A stretch of DNA of 64,000 bases from RAM1 sp041905405 (GTDB taxonomy: Bacteria > Pseudomonadota > Gammaproteobacteria > Burkholderiales > Burkholderiaceae_C). Shown in pieces: positions 8,779 through 15,738 of this stretch. The stretch's first letter is position 1; every line of letters starts with the position of its first letter. The notes below the pieces were generated by a model. That model was not told the DNA's origin. It did no database searches and saw only the letters and a list, made by a program, of their open reading frames with translations. Location of the stretch: contig JAYRLC010000020.1 in NCBI GenBank assembly GCA_041905405.1, positions 1 through 64,000 of the forward strand, written 5' to 3'. Made by a program: the position numbers and the translations under genes.

Positions 8779-9830
8779 CAAGTCGGGGTTACCGCGTCCA
8801 GCGGCTGCACCGATGCCTCAGCGCCCATCAACAACGGCGCAGCATGCGCGATGCGAGCCTGGACACGGTCCAGTAATTGGTGTCGGGCTGCATCATACGC
8901 GCGGTTCAGGGCCTGCTCGAACGACAGCTCATCGGCTGAGCCGTGGCTTTTGAACACCAGGCCGCGCAGGCCCAAAAGTGCCGCACCGTTGTATCTCCGA
9001 TGATCTACGCGATTTTTAAAAGAAATTAACACCGGATACGAGATGATTGCCGCAAATTTGGAAAATACTCCCTTGGAATACTCCGCCTTCAGGAATCCAC
9101 CAATCATAGAAGCGAGGCCTTCACTCGCCTTCAGCGCCACATTTCCCACAAACCCGTCACACACGACGATATCCGTCGTCCCTTTGAAAATGTCATTCCC
9201 CTCAACATTTCCGTAAAAATTCAGATCCCCGGAATTGGCAGCAGATCGAAGCAATTCGCCTGCTTTTTTAATAATCTCGCCGCCTTTAATAACTTCTTCG
9301 CCAATATTCAGGAGCCCTACCGACGGGTTTTCGTTGTCATGCAAGGCAGAGACAAGGGCCGAACCCATGACGGCAAACTGCAGCAAATGCTCGGCCGTGC
9401 AGTCCACATTGGCACCCAGGTCCAGAACTGTCGTGGCACCGCCCGTGGCGTTGGGCAGTTGGGTGGCTATGGCGGGGCGGTCAATGCCATCCACGGTTTT
9501 CAGCAGGTAGCGGGCGATCGCCATGAGCGCGCCGGTGTTGCCGGCAGAGACCGCCACCTGCGCACCCCCATCCTTCACCTGCTGGATGGCCAGCCGCATG
9601 GACGAGTCCTTTTTGCGCCGCAGCGCCACCTCGACAGGATCGTCCATGGTCACCACTTCACTGGCCGCCACCAGCTGGGCACGTTCATGGGTAAAGGACG
9701 CCAGGGCCTGAGGTTGCCCCACAAGCAGGATCCGGGCGTCGGGGTGGGAATCGAGGAACTGGCGGCACGCCGCCAGCGTGACGCGGGGGCCATGGTCCCC
9801 CCCCATGCAATCAACGGCCAAGGTAGTCAT
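8778..9830 (-). CDS. plsX: Phosphate acyltransferase PlsX
   Basis: About 350 residues from the ATG that gives the family N-terminus MTTLAVDCMGGDHGP; another ATG at 9869 would add 13 residues but sits against a hairpin. PlsX makes acyl-phosphate from acyl-ACP for phospholipid synthesis. The motifs SAGNTGALM, ANVDCT and CDGFVGNVALKASEG are recognisable. It links phospholipid and fatty-acid synthesis, overlapping fabH by one base. The stretch 9000-9300 within the gene has about 45 percent GC by hand count and uses AAA, ATT and AAT codons that are rare in the neighbours, although the protein sequence is normal. Confidence 0.94.
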   Translation of the reverse strand: MTTLAVDCMGGDHGPRVTLAACRQFLDSHPDARILLVGQPQALASFTHERAQLVAASEVVTMDDPVEVALRRKKDSSMRLAIQQVKDGGAQVAVSAGNTGALMAIARYLLKTVDGIDRPAIATQLPNATGGATTVLDLGANVDCTAEHLLQFAVMGSALVSALHDNENPSVGLLNIGEEVIKGGEIIKKAGELLRSAANSGDLNFYGNVEGNDIFKGTTDIVVCDGFVGNVALKASEGLASMIGGFLKAEYSKGVFSKFAAIISYPVLISFKNRVDHRRYNGAALLGLRGLVFKSHGSADELSFEQALNRAYDAARHQLLDRVQARIAHAAPLLMGAEASVQPLDAVTPT

Positions 9831-9876
9831 GGGGCCCAACTGTAGAGCACGCGCGGGGGGCGTCGTCATCAAGACA

Positions 9877-9912
9877 AAGGCCCGTTGCCGCTTGCAAGCA
9901 GCTTCGGGCCTT
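9877..9912 (-). terminator. Possible attenuator hairpin between rpmF and plsX
   Basis: An 8-bp outer stem (AAGGCCCG and its complement) encloses a palindromic GCTTGCAAGC segment. On the minus strand it ends in CCTTTGTCTT, a weak U-tract. It lies between the rpmF stop and the plsX start, so it could act as a partial terminator that keeps ribosomal-protein transcripts more abundant than fab transcripts. Confidence 0.5.
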
Positions 9913-9930
9913 GGGCTGGGAAAGATATGG

Positions 9931-10113
9931 TCAGGCTTCGGACTTGGTCTTCAGCACTTTGCGGCCACGGTAAAAGCCGTTGGGGCTGATGTGGTGACGC
10001 AGGTGCGTTTCGCCCGTCGTGGGCTCAACAGCGATGCCAGGCACGTTCAGTGCATTGTGCGAACGGTGCATGCCACGCTTGGACGGGGACTTTTTGTTCT
10101 GCTGGACGGCCAT
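9931..10113 (-). CDS. rpmF: 50S ribosomal protein L32
   Basis: A basic protein of 60 residues that starts MAVQQNKKSPSKRGMHRSHN, the hallmark of L32, and continues with the HLRHHISPNGFYRGRKV segment. It is part of the large ribosomal subunit. The zinc-ribbon cysteines found in some L32 proteins are absent, so this is a Cys-free form. It lies between yceD and plsX as in most proteobacteria. The mRNA start AGGAGCCTCAC upstream supplies a good ribosome-binding site. Confidence 0.97.
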   Translation of the reverse strand: MAVQQNKKSPSKRGMHRSHNALNVPGIAVEPTTGETHLRHHISPNGFYRGRKVLKTKSEA

Positions 10114-10230
10114 GTGAGGCTCCTATTCGGAAATTCCTGCCGCAATGGACCGCGGCAGCGAGGGTTGACGGTTGGATAAGAGGGCCGTGCGGGCCACCAC
10201 GAGCAGCAGCCAAAACACACGAAGCCTTTG

Positions 10231-10236
10231 ATTATA
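10231..10236 (-). promoter_or_regulatory. Putative -10 element upstream of rpmF
   Basis: A perfect TATAAT on the minus strand lies in the 138-bp gap between yceD and rpmF, about 118 bp before the rpmF ATG. The 17-bp-spaced -35 position (GCAATT) is poor, so the promoter call is tentative. It would allow rpmF and the fab genes to be transcribed without yceD. Confidence 0.4.
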
Positions 10237-10251
10237 GCCCAACCCGTTGAT

Positions 10252-10800
10252 TTAATTGCGTTTATCGCCCTTGAGCTGGCTGAGCACCGCGAAAGGGCTG
10301 GGCTTGGGGGCTTCCGTGCTCTGCGCGCCCGCGTCAGCAGCCTGCAGTTTCACCTCGACCGGGCAGACATCGTGCCGGGGGACAGCCGGCATTTCCATCA
10401 GCAGCTCGTCTTCCAGCAGTTCGGCCAGATCCAGGGTTTTGCTCAGGACCAGCAGGTCTTCTTCGCATTCGTTGTCTTCAGCCAGGGCGGTGTCTTCGTC
10501 CGCTACAAAGCGGAAGGACCGGTCGACCGAAAGCGGCACCTCCACCGGCGCCAGGCACCGCTGGCAGGTCAGGGGCAGCACAGCGTGGGCCTTCAGGTGC
10601 AGCCAGATCCCGGGCTGCGCGCCGGCCACCGGAACGCACCCCCCCCGCGCCTCCCATTCGATGGCCAGATCAGCCCCCTGACCCCGGGTTTCGTCCAGCA
10701 ACCGGCTGCGCCGGCGCAGGTCTTCCCGACCCGTCAGCACGGCGCCGGCACGGGCCAGCGCCGCAACATCCAGCCGGTCGGCCGCAAACTCTTTGCTCAT
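10252..10800 (-). CDS. yceD: YceD/DUF177 family protein
   Basis: About 182 residues from ATG at 10800. The central CQRCLAPVEVPLSVDRSFRFV segment (two Cys, CxxC) followed by an acidic stretch (ECEEDLLVL) and DLAELLEDELLMEMP is characteristic of DUF177. In plants and bacteria these proteins are linked to 23S rRNA or L32 accumulation, and the gene sits before rpmF as usual. The molecular role is not settled. It is divergent from maf, with only 25 bp between the two start codons. Confidence 0.88.
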   Translation of the reverse strand: MSKEFAADRLDVAALARAGAVLTGREDLRRRSRLLDETRGQGADLAIEWEARGGCVPVAGAQPGIWLHLKAHAVLPLTCQRCLAPVEVPLSVDRSFRFVADEDTALAEDNECEEDLLVLSKTLDLAELLEDELLMEMPAVPRHDVCPVEVKLQAADAGAQSTEAPKPSPFAVLSQLKGDKRN

Positions 10801-10825
10801 GCGGCCAGTGTAAGAGAATCGCCGC

Positions 10826-11422
10826 ATGTCCACTGCTCCTGTCCGCCCCCTGATCCTGGGCTCCACATCGCGATACCGCCGCGAATTGCTGTCGCGGCTT
10901 AAGCTGCCATTCGAGGTCGCTTCACCAGACGTGGACGAAACCCCGCTGCCTGGCGAAGCACCCCGTGCGCTCGCCTTGCGGCTGGCGCTGGCCAAGGCCG
11001 TGGCCGTGGCCACCCGTTTCCCGAGCGCCGTGGTGATCGGCTCGGACCAGGTTGCCGATCTGGCCGGTGAGCCCCTGGGAAAGCCCGGTGACCATGGCCG
11101 GGCAACACAGCAGTTGCGCCGGATGCGCGGCAAGACGGTGATTTTCCAGACCGCCGTCGCGGTCGTCTGCCACGAAACGGGATTCGAGCAGGTGGACATT
11201 GCTCCGGTGCAGGTGCGCTTTCGCGACCTGACAGATGCCGAGATCGACGCCTATCTGCACGCCGAACAGCCCTACGACTGTGCCGGCAGCGCCAAAAGCG
11301 AAGGCCTGGGTATCGCGTTGCTGGACGCCATCAACAACGACGATCCGACGGCCCTCGTCGGCCTGCCGCTGATCCGCACCTGCCGCATGATCGCGGCAGC
11401 GGGCATCCGGGTGCTGCCATGA
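10826..11422 (+). CDS. maf: Maf/YceF-type nucleotide pyrophosphatase
   Basis: A protein of 198 residues with the Maf fold. Characterised members hydrolyse nucleoside triphosphates, often methylated or modified ones, to monophosphates. The N-terminal LILGSTSRYRRELLSRL motif, the SPDVDE segment, the GSDQVA segment and the YDCAGSAKSEGLG motif (near 151-163) match the YceF branch, which lacks the extra residues of the YhdE branch. The next gene starts inside its stop codon (ATGA, 11419-11422). Confidence 0.9.
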   Translation: MSTAPVRPLILGSTSRYRRELLSRLKLPFEVASPDVDETPLPGEAPRALALRLALAKAVAVATRFPSAVVIGSDQVADLAGEPLGKPGDHGRATQQLRRMRGKTVIFQTAVAVVCHETGFEQVDIAPVQVRFRDLTDAEIDAYLHAEQPYDCAGSAKSEGLGIALLDAINNDDPTALVGLPLIRTCRMIAAAGIRVLP

Positions 11423-12183
11423 GTCCGGCAAAGGGCCGGCTCTTCCTGGTCCCCGCGCCGCTGGATTTCGGCTGTGACACGCAAGTCCTGCTGACGGCCA
11501 GCCTTCCGTCCGACACGCTGGAAGTCGCCGCCCGGCTGCGCCACTGGGTCTGCGAGAACGCCAAGTCCACCCGCGCCTATCTCAAGCGTGTGGGCGAGAT
11601 CACGCCGCTGCGCCAGCCACTGCAGGAACTGGACCTGTCAGAGCTGCCCCGAGACGTACACAAGAAGGGGGATTTCGCCACCGCATTCGACGCACGCCCC
11701 CTGCTCGCGCCCGCGATAGAGGGGCAGGATATGGGCCTGGTCAGCGAAGCCGGGATGCCTGCGGTGGCGGACCCCGGCGCGTCGGTTGTCAGGGCGGCGC
11801 ACGACCTCGGGATCGCGGTGGTCCCGCTGGTCGGTCCCGTGTCGCTGCTGCTCGCGCTGGCCGCCAGCGGATTGAACGGGCAGTCGTTTTCGTTCGTCGG
11901 CTACCTGCCCCAGGACGCGGCGCTGCGCGCCAAGCGCCTGCACGAACTGGAGTCGCTGGCACTCAAAACAGGTCAGACGCAGATGTTCATTGAAACACCG
12001 TATCGCAACGCCGCGATCTGGAAGGCGCTGCTGCAAACCCTGCAACACAACACCCGCCTGGCCGTCGCCAGCGGCCTGACGCTGCCGTCGGCAACCGCCT
12101 TGAGCCACACGGTCAAGGACTGGAAGCACAGGCCAGAACCTGTCGCCAACGACCGTCCAGCCGTCTATCTGATCGGCCGGTAA
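11419..12183 (+). CDS. Tetrapyrrole-methylase-fold SAM methyltransferase (RsmI-like)
   Basis: A protein of 254 residues from the SAM-dependent tetrapyrrole methylase superfamily, close to RsmI, which methylates 16S rRNA C1402. The motifs MGLVSEAGMPAVADPGA (about 104-120), the VPLVGPVSLLLALAASGLNG segment and the later FIETPYRN segment (near 190) match. The N-terminus is shorter and differs from classical RsmI (no TPIGN; here VPAPLDFG), so it may be a second, non-rRNA member. The start overlaps the maf stop codon. No full-length RsmI is in the window for comparison. Confidence 0.75.
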   Translation: MSPAKGRLFLVPAPLDFGCDTQVLLTASLPSDTLEVAARLRHWVCENAKSTRAYLKRVGEITPLRQPLQELDLSELPRDVHKKGDFATAFDARPLLAPAIEGQDMGLVSEAGMPAVADPGASVVRAAHDLGIAVVPLVGPVSLLLALAASGLNGQSFSFVGYLPQDAALRAKRLHELESLALKTGQTQMFIETPYRNAAIWKALLQTLQHNTRLAVASGLTLPSATALSHTVKDWKHRPEPVANDRPAVYLIGR

Positions 12184-12209
12184 CGGGCCGCTCGCCGCGC
12201 CGCTGCGGC

Positions 12210-13235
12210 TCAGCGAACAGCGGGCAGGGCGCGCAGGGCGCGCACGGCGCCTTCGCCAATGGATGCGCCGAATTTCTTGGCCAGGCGTTCAGCCACGTTG
12301 TCGCGCCGCGTGTAGTCGACCAGGTCTTCGGCCTTGACGACTTCCCGGGCCACGAAATCCAGATTGCCCAACTGGTCCGCCAAACCCAGCTCGATGGACT
12401 GCTGGCCGGTCCAGAACAGGCCGCTGAACAGCTCCGGCGTTTCCTTCAGCCGCTTGCCGCGACCGGCCTTGACGGTGTCGATGAACTGCTGGTGGATCTG
12501 GTCGAGCATGGCCTGGGCGTAGGCGCGGTGTTTCTCGGTCTGCGGGCTGAAAGGGTCCAGGAAACCCTTGTTCTCGCCGGCTGTCATCAGGCGCCGCTCC
12601 ACACCGACTTTGTCCATCAGCCCGGTGAAGCCAAAGCCGTCCATCAGGACGCCGATGCTGCCCACAATGCTGGCCTTGTCCACGAAGATGCGATCCGATG
12701 CGGCGGCGATGTAGTAAGCGGCCGACGCGCAAGACTCCTCGACCACGGCGTAGACGGGTTTGCGATACAGCGCCTTCAGGCGCCGGATTTCGTCGTTGAT
12801 GATGCCCGCCTGCACCGGGCTGCCGCCGGGAGAGTTGATCAGCAGCACGACCGCCTTGGCGCCCTCGTCCTCGAACGCGGCGCGCATGGCCGCGACGATG
12901 AATTCGGCGCTGGCTTCGGAATCAGCCGCGATCTCGCCCTTGATCTCCACGACGGCGGTATGCGGAAGGCTCTTGTCGGTCGACGAGGCTCCGCGGAACA
13001 TCAGCGTCCAGACCAGGAAAATGATGAACACCATCCAGGCCAGCCGCGTGAAGGTCCTCCAGCGCCGCGTTGCCCTCTGCTCGTGGAGCATGGCCAGGGC
13101 CAGCCGTTCGAATGCGGAGCGGTCCAGCCCCAGGGTATCGCTGGCTGCCACCGGCCTGGCAGATTCGCCCGAAGCGGCTGGCGGCGGGGATGCATCGCCC
13201 AGCGTCGTGCCGCCGGGAGGTTGGGTGTCATTCAT
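12210..13235 (-). CDS. sppA: S49-family signal peptide peptidase SppA (short form)
   Basis: A membrane-anchored peptidase of 341 residues. One transmembrane segment (about 65-80, WMVFIIFLVWTLMF) precedes the protease domain. The motif INSPGGSP (134-141) and the presumed Ser171/Lys223 dyad (SCASAAYY and ENKGFLDP, 52 residues apart as in short bacterial SppA) are present. SppA enzymes clear cleaved signal peptides from the membrane. The gene starts 1 bp after the Rieske gene, so the two are probably co-expressed. Confidence 0.9.
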   Translation of the reverse strand: MNDTQPPGGTTLGDASPPPAASGESARPVAASDTLGLDRSAFERLALAMLHEQRATRRWRTFTRLAWMVFIIFLVWTLMFRGASSTDKSLPHTAVVEIKGEIAADSEASAEFIVAAMRAAFEDEGAKAVVLLINSPGGSPVQAGIINDEIRRLKALYRKPVYAVVEESCASAAYYIAAASDRIFVDKASIVGSIGVLMDGFGFTGLMDKVGVERRLMTAGENKGFLDPFSPQTEKHRAYAQAMLDQIHQQFIDTVKAGRGKRLKETPELFSGLFWTGQQSIELGLADQLGNLDFVAREVVKAEDLVDYTRRDNVAERLAKKFGASIGEGAVRALRALPAVR

Positions 13236-13236
13236 G

Positions 13237-13602
13237 TCAGAAATCGACGGGTTTCAGGTTGTAGGCAGTATGCCAGTGGACCACGCCGTCATGTTCAGTC
13301 AGGTCGATCTTGACCAGGCCGCCGCGGCAGGGGCCGCCGCCGCACACCCCGGTGTCCGGCCGGTAGGCAGCGCCATGGGTCGCGCACAGCAGCCATTGGC
13401 CCGTGTCGTCAAAGATCCGGTTGGGCTGGTAGTCCATCTCCATGGCCACGTGTGTGCAGCGGTTCAGGTACGCATGAACCTGCCCCTGGTAACGGATCGC
13501 AAAAGCCCGGCAGGTCTGGCCGCCATAGACCACGTCGAACGGCACGGCATCGCCACCGTCGCGCAGATCAACAGACTGGCACAGCGCAATGGCGGCGTCC
13601 AT
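13237..13602 (-). CDS. Small Rieske [2Fe-2S] protein
   Basis: A protein of 121 residues that is little more than a Rieske domain. The two cluster-binding motifs are C49-T-H51 and C73-A-T-H76-G. Such small ferredoxin-like proteins transfer electrons, but the partner here is unknown. It lies between a Gph-type phosphatase (9 bp) and SppA (1 bp), an arrangement found in many Burkholderiales. No catalytic oxygenase domain is attached. Confidence 0.88.
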   Translation of the reverse strand: MDAAIALCQSVDLRDGGDAVPFDVVYGGQTCRAFAIRYQGQVHAYLNRCTHVAMEMDYQPNRIFDDTGQWLLCATHGAAYRPDTGVCGGGPCRGGLVKIDLTEHDGVVHWHTAYNLKPVDF

Positions 13603-13611
13603 GCCGGTCCC

Positions 13612-14274
13612 TCAGCCGTTGGCCAGGAGCCACTGGTGCAGCTCTGGCACCGAATGGGCCACGTACCGCGGGTTCAGCACATGGAAAGCGTCCGGTTCAT
13701 GCGCTCCATAGCTCACGCCCACACTGGCACAGCCGGCATTGACGGCCATCTGCAGGTCATGCGTGGTGTCCCCGATCATCAGGGTGCGCCCGGGGTCCAC
13801 GCCGAATTCACGCATCAGCTCATGCAGCATGCGGGGATGAGGCTTGCCTGCCGTTTCGTCCGCCGTGCGCGAGCCGTCGAACATGCCGCGCAGTTCAACC
13901 GCCTGCAACGCCTCGTCCAGACCCCGCCGGCTTTTGCCGGTCGCCACCGCGAGCACGTGGTGCCGGGCCTTCAGTTCCGCCAGCAGCGCAAGCACGCCGT
14001 CAAACAACGCAATGTCGTTCTGGTGCTGCATGTAGTGATGGCGGTAGCGCGCACCCAGCTCAGGGTATTTGTCGGGCGGTACGTCGGGCGCCGCATGGGC
14101 CAGCGCCTGCATCAGGCCCATGCCGATGACGTAGGCGGCATCCTTGTCGGTCGGCATGGCGCCGCCCACATCGGTCACGGCGCGCTGGATGCAGCGCACG
14201 ATGATCTTCGTCGAGTCGAACAGCGTGCCGTCCCAGTCGAACGCGATCAGGTCAAACTGTCGGGGCTTGGGCAT
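13612..14274 (-). CDS. gph: HAD-family phosphatase, Gph-like
   Basis: A HAD hydrolase of 220 residues with motif I FDWDGTLFDS (nucleophile Asp13), motif II ATGKSRRG, the lysine of motif III (GKPHP) and motif IV MIGDTTHDLQMA. This set fits phosphoglycolate phosphatase or a related sugar-phosphate phosphatase; the substrate cannot be told from sequence. The start codon lies inside the end of rluC (23-bp overlap), so translation is probably coupled. Confidence 0.8.
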   Translation of the reverse strand: MPKPRQFDLIAFDWDGTLFDSTKIIVRCIQRAVTDVGGAMPTDKDAAYVIGMGLMQALAHAAPDVPPDKYPELGARYRHHYMQHQNDIALFDGVLALLAELKARHHVLAVATGKSRRGLDEALQAVELRGMFDGSRTADETAGKPHPRMLHELMREFGVDPGRTLMIGDTTHDLQMAVNAGCASVGVSYGAHEPDAFHVLNPRYVAHSVPELHQWLLANG

Positions 14275-15235
14275 GGTCCAGGAATGTTTGGAGTTCGGCG
14301 GGCAGCGGCGCGATCAGCTCGACGCGTCCGCCCGTGGCTGGGTGATTGAACTGTAACCGCCACGCGTGCAGGAACATGCGCTTCAGGCCGCGCCTGGCCA
14401 GGGTCTTGTTGAGTTCGAAGTCGCCGTACTTGTCGTCACCAGCGATCGCATGGCCTTGCGACGCCAGATGCACGCGGATCTGATGGGTGCGACCTGTCTT
14501 GATCGTGACTTCCAGCAGGCTGAAGCCCGGCAGCCGCTGCGCCACCTTGACCAGCGTGATCGACCGCATGCCATCGGGATCGTCCTTGGCCACGACCTTG
14601 ACGCGGCGCTCGCCATCGGCCTGCAGGTACTTGTGCAGCGGCACGTCGATCACCTTGCGGCTGGCCGGCCAGTCGCCCGGCACCAATGCCAGATAGGTTT
14701 TGCCGGTTTCACGCTCGCGGAACTGGTCCTGGAGGTTCGTCAACGCCGAGCGTTTGCGCGCCACCAGCAGGATGCCCGAGGTCTCCCGGTCCAGCCGGTG
14801 CACGAGTTCCAGGAACTTCGCCTGTGGCCGGGCCTGGCGCAACTGCTCGATCACGCCAAAGCTCACACCGCTGCCACCATGCACAGCCACGCCGGCAGGC
14901 TTGTCGATCGCCAGCACCGCTTCGTCTTCGAGCAGGATGGGGAATTCACGGGCCGGCGCCGGCCGCGCCGCCTTGGCCTCGGTCGCCTCGGACACGCGCA
15001 CGGGGGGCACCCGCACCAGATCGCCGGCCTCGACCCGCGTGTCGGCACTGGCTCGCCCCTTGTTCACCCGGACCTCGCCGCTGCGGATGATCCGGTACAC
15101 ATGCGTCTTGGGCACCCCCTTCAGCTCGCGAATCAGGAAATTGTCGAGCCTCTGACCGGCGAATTCTTCATCGACGGTCACGGTTTTGACTTGGGGGCTT
15201 GCAGGGGGTTTGCCGCCCCCTATAATGTGTTTCAC
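14252..15235 (-). CDS. rluC: 23S rRNA pseudouridine synthase RluC
   Basis: A protein of 327 residues with an N-terminal S4 RNA-binding domain (about 17-80) and a RluA-type pseudouridine synthase domain carrying catalytic Asp149 in HRLDRETSG. RluC modifies 23S rRNA positions 955, 2504 and 2580 in E. coli. The start codon is GTG; no ATG is available before the S4 domain. It is divergent from rne, the same arrangement as in E. coli, and the rne promoter lies within its first codons. Confidence 0.93.
   Translation of the reverse strand: MKHIIGGGKPPASPQVKTVTVDEEFAGQRLDNFLIRELKGVPKTHVYRIIRSGEVRVNKGRASADTRVEAGDLVRVPPVRVSEATEAKAARPAPAREFPILLEDEAVLAIDKPAGVAVHGGSGVSFGVIEQLRQARPQAKFLELVHRLDRETSGILLVARKRSALTNLQDQFRERETGKTYLALVPGDWPASRKVIDVPLHKYLQADGERRVKVVAKDDPDGMRSITLVKVAQRLPGFSLLEVTIKTGRTHQIRVHLASQGHAIAGDDKYGDFELNKTLARRGLKRMFLHAWRLQFNHPATGGRVELIAPLPAELQTFLDHAQAPTV
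15199..15226 (+). promoter_or_regulatory. Probable rne promoter
   Basis: A perfect TATAAT (15221-15226) is preceded by TTGCAG (15199-15204) with a 16-bp spacer. It lies inside the first codons of rluC on the opposite strand. Transcription would start near 15233, which gives rne a leader of about 500 nt. Confidence 0.6.
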
Positions 15236-15738
15236 TAGCGTAACGCTGTAAGTGGTTGATTTGTCTGGAGTTTAGTCCACGTCTTCCGCCCGCTGCGCTG
15301 GTAAGGTCGATGCCGCTTGTTGCATCGCTTGCAGACTGAAGGCCAGCGCCGACAGTGGCACGCCATGAAGCCAGCCAAGACGACGCACTGAAACACCGAT
15401 ACGGAATACCCAGGTCCAGCAGCAGTTGCTGGTGGACGGATCAAAGCGAGAATTTGTTGTGCTGATGACGCTTTTGCTTGCCTGCTGGCGGTGGCTTACA
15501 GCCCCGGGCAGCGGCATGCCGGCGTCCACCCTGCCCCGCTCACGCGCGCAGGACGCCACGCAACCCGTGGCCATGAAGCACCCCGCTCCCCTCGCCCCCA
15601 TCCTTGCGCCCCTGTCCCGCCTGCTGATCTAGTCAGCGGGCGCGACGCCACGGCAATTCCTTTCGTTTCAGACGCGTCAGTCCGGCATCGTTGCCCGTAC
15701 AGGGCATGTGATGTTTTGAAGAATGAATAGGTGACGCC
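15233..15738 (+). promoter_or_regulatory. Long rne 5' leader
   Basis: About 500 bp without a supportable gene between rluC and rne. In E. coli the rne transcript has a 361-nt leader that RNase E cleaves to control its own synthesis; a leader of similar size here suggests the same logic. An ATG-initiated frame of 55 codons (15465-15632) lacks a ribosome-binding site and is not called. The last part (GAATGAATAGGTGACGCC) carries a weak AGGTGA site for rne. Confidence 0.5.

Noticed and set aside
15465..15632. Possible 55-codon leader peptide in the rne leader
   Set aside because: No ribosome-binding site, no regulatory codon run and no coding bias.
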